From Haemonchus contortus (lineage: Eukaryota > Nematoda > Chromadorea > Rhabditida > Trichostrongylidae), in contig LS997567.1 in assembly GCA_000469685.2 (NCBI GenBank), positions 14,714,785-14,778,784 on the forward strand: 64,000 bases of DNA, written 5' to 3'. Of this stretch, positions 57,481 to 64,000 are shown one piece after another. The notes under the pieces were generated by a model, which was given only the letters and a program-made list of their open reading frames with translations, had not been told where the DNA came from and did not search any database. A program made the translations under genes and the position numbers. Numbering within the stretch: the stretch's first letter is position 1; the number at the start of each line of letters is the position of its first letter.

Positions 57481-58581
57481 ATTCCCACCCATCCACACAC
57501 CCCACCCCACCCACCCACCGGACACACACGCAACACGCCACACCCACCACAACACGTACACATACACAAAGTAACCGGTTCGCACACGCTCAGCGGGTTT
57601 CATATACTAGGATAAGGATTCTTCGTACGATTGAGTTGTGGAAACCATAGCTTAACACGTTGGCGACCATGCGTCCCGATGCCAGGACGCACGTTTTTGG
57701 CACGCTGAGGTATTTATATCATTTATCAGGTGTTCCTATAATTTTTTCATGTTTTCATGTATCAGCTGAGAGATTCTAGACAGCCTTCTAGAGAATCTTG
57801 AAGCATTGCGGCCCAGGAATCATTCATTTTTAACCTCAGATATAAGAGAAAATAAAGGCCAACGTGAGGACAATATAGATGCGCGGTCGCCAATGGGTTA
57901 ACTGCATGGGGGGGGGATAAAGGGGAGTCTATCGCGGGAGGCCGATCCCTCACACAAATTTCCAAGATGAAAAGCAGGCACGTGACATTGTTTTTTCACT
58001 ACCGTAGTCACCTACTGCGAATAAGAAAATCCTGCCGCCACACTCCACACGTGCGGCACAGTCTGAGAGTGCGGCCAGCGCGACACACCTGCCAGGCACC
58101 AGATCTCGCACCCGTTCGGCTGGCGTGCGCTTCGATTCTATCGTCGTGCCGTGCCATCCTATGTGCTATGTGATGCAATGCTTCATTTCGAACTACTTTC
58201 CCGCGCGCGGGTATTTGAGTGCAACTTGGAACGCGCCATTAAGAAATGAGTGAGATCGCTAGCAGAAGTTGGATGTTAAATCAGGCGTGTTAAGTGTTTT
58301 CCATGTAGGAGATAGAGAAATAAGAAAACGAGACACTAAGGCGATGACCTGAAGAAGATCCCTAATTAGAAACGCTAGAGAACGCTTAGAACTTTTGTAT
58401 TCAAGCATCTGTATACGGGAGAATGATTGAAAACGCGGTAAGAATGAATTTGGGGAGAGGCCCACATGTTGGTGTAATAAGGAACTAACACGATTTTGCG
58501 TGTTCTCCCGTGTTTTACCAGAGAACTGTAGTTTTTCAACTAAGCCAGAAGACTATGAGAGCACCGGGTTGCGCAAGTTGG
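57481..58581. other. No gene recognised
   Basis: CA-rich sequence to about 57570, then unique-looking sequence with short ORFs on both strands. A G-run lies at 57908-57916. No motif is recognised. Confidence 0.3.
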
Positions 58582-58585
58582 TTAA

Positions 58586-59282
58586 AGGCACTGTTCACGA
58601 AAAAATGGTTTCGGAGATTTGCACATGGTTTGAATTCGAAGCCCCCTCTGATAACATTTGTGCAGGAATTAGGTCGCAAAACGGCTGGATAGGGCACGAT
58701 AAGGGCAGGAACAGTGGGGGACGGGAGGCCTCCGCCCCTCGCTAGGCTGACTACGAGTTCAAGTTGCCCTTCACCACATTCGCACTGGAGCGAAGTTGGT
58801 GAAAAATCGATACGCAGATTGGCAAATCGCCAGGAATGATCAGCTGGTCGACCGCCTCGTACAGGAACTAGTATTCGGCCGTTATTCCTATTATTCGCGT
58901 ATCGTTTGTTTTTTTTTTGTTATTAATTTTTACGGCAGCATTCTTTACCTATTCTCGTATGTTTATTGAAGATTTTAACACATTTTGCGTAGATTATTGC
59001 ATGCAAATGTTTTTTTATTTCAGAAACTCCTTTAATTTCGATGTGTTGTCTGTATTGCAGACAATGCGGTCGCCTTCGTGCATTCTCGCTCGAACACTCC
59101 CTAACCGCAGTTTTTTCAATGTGAAATTCGTCCAACCCCCCTTTCCAGCTCTTTTTTGACCCCTTGTAATTCTTTTTGTTCATCGTTTTTTACGCTTTTT
59201 TCGTTGTTATCGCTTTATTCTAGAGTAGTTCTATCAATTCCCGTCAAAAAAGGGTACCCTAACTTTTTTGTGAATAGTGCCT
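58586..59282. mobile_element. TTAA-type MITE family, complete 697-bp copy
   Basis: Ends AGGCACTGTTCACGAAAAAA and TTTTTTGTGAATAGTGCCT, flanked by intact TTAA at 58582-58585 and 59283-59286. This is the best copy for defining the family. The TTAA target suggests mobilisation by a piggyBac-like transposase encoded elsewhere. Confidence 0.8.
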
Positions 59283-60301
59283 TTAAGAAATCATCTCACC
59301 GAGCTCGGTGCCCCTACCCTTCTAGGGTTTATGAAAACCACATTCCCCGACTAAAAGTGCGCATGAGCGCACAGATGGCAGGTGTTGGTGTCGGAACTTC
59401 TCCCGACTTCCCACATTCGCTTTGAGTTTCCCTGAGGTAGGCGGGGTTAAGATCAAAAATTCATCTATCTATTTAGAAACGTTCTAGAATGCGAGACAAG
59501 TCGAGAATAGGTTCTTTAATGAGCACAAGACGGCAATTAACATGCACACCGGAGAATTAGGTTTACAGTGACTAACAGTATGAATGTATGGACAATGTGC
59601 ATAGTTTAGCACTAGTCAAGCCAATGATAGTTAGCATACGACCGTTGAGCGGTCTTCCGCAACAACTCCCCCTATGATGAAATGTGGGAGTGAGAAAAAC
59701 AGAAAATAGCGAGGACATTCATCTGATAATAAATGTCCATGCTCCCATGTGTGAGACTTGAGGCTTGACTTGACTTGACGTCGTCTCGGCGGTCGGCGAA
59801 TAACTGCCGTCGTGCGTTCGGGCTGATTCGATGATAGAGCAGTTGCGTTTGAGATGTCGTTTCCCGATACTGACTAGCTTTCATTGGAAACAGACGTGGT
59901 GGTTTGATTCGGCACCGTCGGGTTTGCACAATGTGGCGTATTCATCGATGAATCACAAGTATCCAATAGTGTATCTTGTGCTTCTTTAGGTATGCGGTGA
60001 CGCATGATTTGCATGACGGCGCTCCAGTGCTTCTTTGATCAGCACATCATATTCTGCTTTCTCATGACGAGAGAGAACTTTTGCGGGGATCCAGTTTTTC
60101 ATTCCTCTCTGAAAATTCATAGCCCAGACAGCATCTTCCGGTCAGAAAGATTTCGGACGGGTGCGTTATGGCGGTCGAACTGTTCTTCCATGTTCTTGTC
60201 CCGTTCCGCAGTTACGTGCCGAGGCATAGTAAGCAGAGTGAGTGGTGTACGAAGTTGATGTCCTATGAAGTTCTAGCTGGTGATCGCCCTTCAAGAGAGG
60301 A

Positions 60302-60600
60302 TTTTCACGGGGTGCTCTGATAAGATAAGAGAAGTTCCTGTACAGCTTCCGTCGTCGTTTCGAAGTTTTTCAGCTTTCCCAATCCTCGCTTGAGGGTGTG
60401 TACGAATCTTTCACTTCGACCTTCCGATCGTGGGTGGTAGTGAGGAGAGCGGAGGTGGGCGATACCATTTGCTTTGCGAAATTCCGTGAAGTCCATCGAG
60501 GTGAGCTGACTTCCGTTATCAGGAACCAGAGTTTCGGGGTCTCCAAACTGCAAACAGCCTCCTGAGTACCCATATATGTAGTAGCTTTGATTCAGGTTGA
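60302..60600 (-). pseudogene. gypsy integrase core fragment, duplicate
   Basis: Same residues as 15195-15493 (PDNGSQLTSMDF, HYHPRSEGRSERFVHTLK). The rest of this gypsy copy is absent to the right, because PLE sequence and then unrelated DNA follow. Confidence 0.8.
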
Positions 60601-60662
60601 AGACATCTCAGTGATGTTGAACTTGCTTGAAACTCCCACGAGGTTGTTATAAAAATTTATTT

Positions 60663-60696
60663 GCTAACGATTCGGCGATATCGCCTTCTTCAGAGC
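60663..60696 (-). ncRNA. Hammerhead-like motif with a core mutation
   Basis: Minus strand: GCT, CTGAAGA, AGGCGATATCGCC, then GAATC where the other three copies have GAAAC. The changed A is the one that pairs with U16.1 next to the cleavage site, so this copy is expected to be inactive. Confidence 0.6.
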
Positions 60697-60831
60697 CTGA
60701 AAGTGGATCAAAACAATTTGCGGATATTAGATCAAAGGTCTCCACAACCCTACAGAAGCTCGAGACCCCCCAGAGCACCACGTAAATCACCCAGCAACCG
60801 ATAGTGGGACCAGGTCAGCCGGGCTTGGTCT

Positions 60832-61738
60832 TCATCGGGATCCTTGTGGGAAGGCCAACCTTATATAAGGCCTCAGTTCCCGCGTAATTGTGAGGCATTC
60901 CTCCCTCCGGTTCATTTTTGGATTGGTGGCCTGTATCCAAAATGCCTCGAGGGATTTGCGCGCGCACAATTGCGGTTCCTGGGCCACGACCTCCACGGTG
61001 ACCTCCCTCGATCGATTCATGCCATCTAGGTGTTCCTTAATTCTTACGTGGAGTGGTCTTGCCGTTTCACCAATATAGTCATCCCCGCAGTTACGGCAAG
61101 TGATCTTATAGACCACCCCAGACATAGCGCAATCCCCTTCCCTGCCAGCTGGACATACCACACAGTTTGAGGTGGTACATAGGCGGTCATACTGCCGGTT
61201 TCGAACCAGGCGTTGCTTTAGATTGAAGGGTGGCACGTTTATAATGGCTACCGAATTTTCCAAACCTGCCCTCTTGAGACATTTTCTGATGGCGGTCCTA
61301 ACTTCATCAGAGATAAATGGCAGCACGAAGGGGACTTTCCCCTCCATGAAGGCACTACCACGTCTCCGTTCGGCGCCACTGGAAAAAATTTTGTGGGTGG
61401 TTGGGGAGATGGAGTAACCATTCAGCTGAGCAATGTCGCGTGCCATTTCCAACGATTCTTTTCGCTCTTCCTCTCCAGTGCAGACCTTCGCGGCGGTTCG
61501 GAACATGTTCCTCACAACAGCTCGTTTTGTCTGGAGAGGATGAGCCGAGCGACAATGGACGATGATGTTTTTATTGCTTGGTTTTCTGTACCACTTCGTA
61601 GCAACCACATCGCCCTGCAACCTTACTTGAACGTTTAAGAAAGGAAGCCAATCTCCGGTAGGTTTTTCCCGTGTTAGCTTTATGTGCTCTGACTGTGTGT
61701 TGAGTAGGTCAAAACACGTATCTATCTCTTTCTGCGTC
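60832..61738 (-). pseudogene. PLE protein C-terminal part (RT thumb to GIY-YIG)
   Basis: Open for about 300 codons on the minus strand without a stop: KEIDTCFDLLNTQSEHIKL, DWLPFLNVQVRLQGDVVATK, WYRKPSNKNIIVHCRSAHP, NCVVCPAGREGDC, GVVYKITCRNCGDDYIGET and LEAFWIQATNPKMNRREE. The endonuclease motifs are present but an 18-codon in-frame deletion after the R-I-K-E-H segment removes part of the domain. The catalytic RT motifs are missing upstream. The reading frame beyond 61738 is unrelated flanking DNA. Confidence 0.8.
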
Positions 61739-62060
61739 TTTCTCAATTGTCTCGCGGCTTCGAAAGGCAATAACCACACTCAGCCCGCCTCCCCGCCCAT
61801 CGATAGGACACCATATTTTTGTGGACTGCCTTTATTTTTAAGTTCTTTTGTTTCTTTTTTGTTTTACTTTCATTAGACTTGATTGTTCGGCACCCCATCT
61901 CTACTATCGGCGACCAACGCTGCATGCATCGGGATTGAAAGAAAGAAGTGGTCAACAAATGCGACCAATTGAAAGCTCCCTAACTCCCAGATTGCGCGCT
62001 CCGAAGTTCCATCGCATTTCTGCGATACGCAGGCAGGTGCGGCAAGCGCGACGCGGTGTT
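61739..62060 (-). repeat. Dispersed repeat, inverted relative to 54680-55115
   Basis: Shares CGCCTCCCCGCCCATCGATAGG and TTAGACTTGATTGTTCGG-type blocks with the reverse complement of 54680-55115. It abuts the truncated PLE end at 61738. Confidence 0.55.
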
Positions 62061-62149
62061 GGGGATCCCCGAACAAAACCGGTGTCAACCCCCCCCCCCC
62101 CCATTTCATCTCTGACACAGTGTCAGTATAGCACGGAATAACACGCAAC

Positions 62150-62215
62150 AGGGCGAGTGCGGGGCGCACCTCTCAGAAGGGATTGACTGACGCCGGAAAC
62201 TTTATCCCTTTTATC
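62150..62215 (+). repeat. Dispersed repeat, copy 3 fragment
   Basis: Matches the 3' part of 4685-4945 (GCGAGTGCGGGGCGCACC, TCAGA..GGATTGA, AACTTTATC). Confidence 0.5.
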
Positions 62216-64000
62216 TTTTGTTGAAATGACCATGAAAACCATTGGGAGTAATCGGTACAACGAATAAACAAAAATATTGGTCAACAACGACCTAACTTCT
62301 TGAGCCAGCCAACGGTACTAATCAATACCTCATGGCACTGATCAATAACGACTCGAAGTTTCCTTGAAAGACACCTCTGACAAGGAAAGCAGCAACATGG
62401 ACATCCTGACGAATAGTAGCCCGGTTGATGAGTCTTGCTCTAACTTTCTAATTATGATCCAGCATTTTCTAATTATGACAGCGAACTTTCCAATAACAAA
62501 TTTTCGTGGCCGTGAGTCAGAATAGTGAGGTTCGAGCGGGATATTGTTGAGGTATTTCGCATCATCAAGATAAAAAAGAACCCTTAGCGATTAAGTAGCT
62601 TTACCTGTAATCTTCCGATTTGCTGAGAGTTCAGAGAAGAACCTTTCCAATAGTAGTTTGCAAGAGCAGCAAACCCGCTTTAATGTAGTATGCCACATGT
62701 ATCCTTCTGTATTCGTCTTTTAGTAGCTTCGTTGCATATTGTTTGCACTATATGCGGTATTACTACGAAACGAGGTGGGTTGGAAAACTGTCAGCACTCA
62801 ACCAAGGAGTATCGCCATTTACCTTCACATCTCGCATGGAAGTTCGACATCTTGGGTTATTATGGAAGTTACATACTCATACAACTAACCTCTTCAAACT
62901 TCCTTTTTCGAGGACATGGGAAATCCGGGTCGATCACTTTACGGACGGAACGGAACGTCTGGCATCCCTTCCGAAGGCATCTACAAAAGTGACTAAAATC
63001 CAATGCTCATGTGCTCAACAACACAAAAAAAGACGAATTTCACCTGTATGCTGCATATTCCCGAATTTCACCTTTATATTTACTCTTTCGTATGCACAAC
63101 TTCATAGGGTAGTCACAAAGGTGACAACGGATTTCCTCGGGCACCTCAGTAGTATGTCCATTAAACGATACAAGGTGACCGGAAGTAGAGCCATTAGCTG
63201 AAACGACCATCGAGGAACTAGACAGCATATTTCGGAGACCCAAACCTACTCACCACATTGAGCAGAACTTGAATTTGTTGGAGTCACTGCTTCGAGTTTT
63301 ACAGGCCCTGACATCCTCGTCGGGAGCGATTCACGACGATTAGAAAACCAGTCCGAGCTGTTTTGTGACGTTCCGAAAGACTTCGACTAAGCAAACATCA
63401 TAAGCACATCCTCTGATGGTGGTCATAGATGCTCGAGAATTGGGAGGGGGAGCAAAACATTCCTGGTCAAAATAGTTTGTGGGAAATGTAGTTGGGGGGC
63501 ATACATCAGAACGTATATCAAGGAGCACAAGGTGTCAAGGGTTACTCAATGTTACACCGGGGACAATAAATTTTTTTTGTCTGAAGCTCAAGAGGGAAGG
63601 AGCAATGGAGTGGACAGGTTTTCAGCTTTTTACTCTCAGGTAATCATCTCATCCACCCCTGTGTACCATCCTAGATATTTAGTTAAAAAGTACACCCGCT
63701 AATTAAAATCGCATAAGAGAGCCTAGATGGCATGTGACATGTGCCTATCTTCCTTTTCGCCTCCGATGCAGTGCTCTGCAAAACACGGACTAACGTCTAG
63801 CACCGTGTTAATTTCGTGTTATCCTAACACTGCTTGTATTGCCCCTCCCCCCTCCCACTCCTCAACTAGATTTCCACCGGAGTGCCTCCTCGCAACAGGG
63901 CCATGTTAATAACATCTTGCAACTCGAAAAGCCTGATGGTGGAATGTTCACCTGGGCACAAAATGACTCCATACGCGCTCTTGAGGTCCTGTATGATACG
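62216..64000. other. No gene recognised to the right edge
   Basis: The longest ORF (62743-63201) is basic and aromatic-rich with no motif and overlaps another in a different frame. A hairpin arm of the 4271 family lies at 63638-63660. No convincing exon was found. Confidence 0.35.

Larger units (their letters stand above)
59424..60785. repeat. Segmental duplication, copy B
   Basis: Near-identical to 14317-15678, including the gypsy LTR (59520-59664), the integrase fragment (60302-60600), the left PLE target sequence AGACATCTCAGTGA (60601-60614) and the PLE end. Confidence 0.9.
60615..61738 (-). mobile_element. Penelope-like element, antisense copy 2, 5'-truncated
   Basis: Begins with the same PLE end as copy 1 but continues antisense through the endonuclease into the RT and stops abruptly at 61738, just after the catalytic region. 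Relative to copy 1 it lacks 43 bp at 60785 and 54 bp (in frame, 18 codons of the endonuclease) at about 61004. Confidence 0.85.

Noticed and set aside
56275..57603. Very long ORFs on both strands made of YIHT or MYVC repeats
   Set aside because: They are translations of the CATA microsatellite. A 4-bp unit has no fixed frame and reads open everywhere.
62743..63201. A 152-codon ORF near the right edge
   Set aside because: It overlaps another ORF in a different frame, is basic and aromatic-rich without any recognisable domain, and has no supporting splice or leader signals.

Overview
The window reads as gene-poor, repeat-saturated nuclear DNA of a nematode, most likely a strongylid (hookworm-like). 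Three things support this. A near-perfect copy of the nematode SL1 spliced leader is fused to a retroposed mRNA (11338). RTE, Tc1/mariner (maT-like), Ty3/gypsy and Penelope-like elements are all present as decayed copies. The one convincing host gene has short introns with TTTTCAG-type acceptors. Nothing indicates bacteria or a plasmid: no rRNA, operon or CRISPR array is visible. The species is inference.

Layout. 1-223: edge of an acidic minus-strand coding exon. 0.5-8.9 kb: satellite remnants, a maT-like element (1325-2597), an RTE scrap, hairpins, a dead mariner (about 6.1-6.96 kb) and a perfect 46-bp palindrome. 8.9-13.7 kb: a maT-like element broken by a 2-kb fold-back element (9227-11197) and by an SL1-tagged processed pseudogene of pICln (11338-12072); a TTAA-type MITE lies at 12900-13528. 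14.3-22.1 kb: a minus-strand Ty3/gypsy element with LTRs at 14413-14557 and 21921-22079, whose integrase is split by a 3.1-kb Penelope-like element (PLE) with a 14-bp target duplication, 439-bp inverted ends, hammerhead-like motifs and a single nonsense codon. 22-30 kb: satellite, a MITE, a Tc1 relic, two possible exons, MITEs. 30.1-33.2 kb: a second PLE, then a MITE and gypsy protease/RNase H scraps. 33.2-36.0 kb and 46.8-47.8 kb: fold-back elements with tRNA-like sequence in both arms. 36.7-38.2 kb: satellite. 39.3-43.0 kb: a MITE interrupted by a dead RTE, itself interrupted by a fold-back element. 45.1-46.6 kb: a predicted seven-exon gene (minus strand, 241 aa, possible signal peptide). 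50.5-54.3 kb: gypsy-type gag with a zinc knuckle and a decayed phlebovirus-G2-like envelope. 56.4-57.5 kb: about 1.08 kb of CATA tetranucleotide repeat. 59.4-61.7 kb: a near-identical second copy of the gypsy/PLE junction followed by an antisense PLE.

Almost every long ORF belongs to a mobile element and almost all are broken. The most notable items are the genome-encoded SL1 on the pICln retrocopy, the recently duplicated gypsy/PLE junction, the hammerhead-bearing PLE ends, the tRNA-carrying fold-back family and the unrecognised seven-exon gene.
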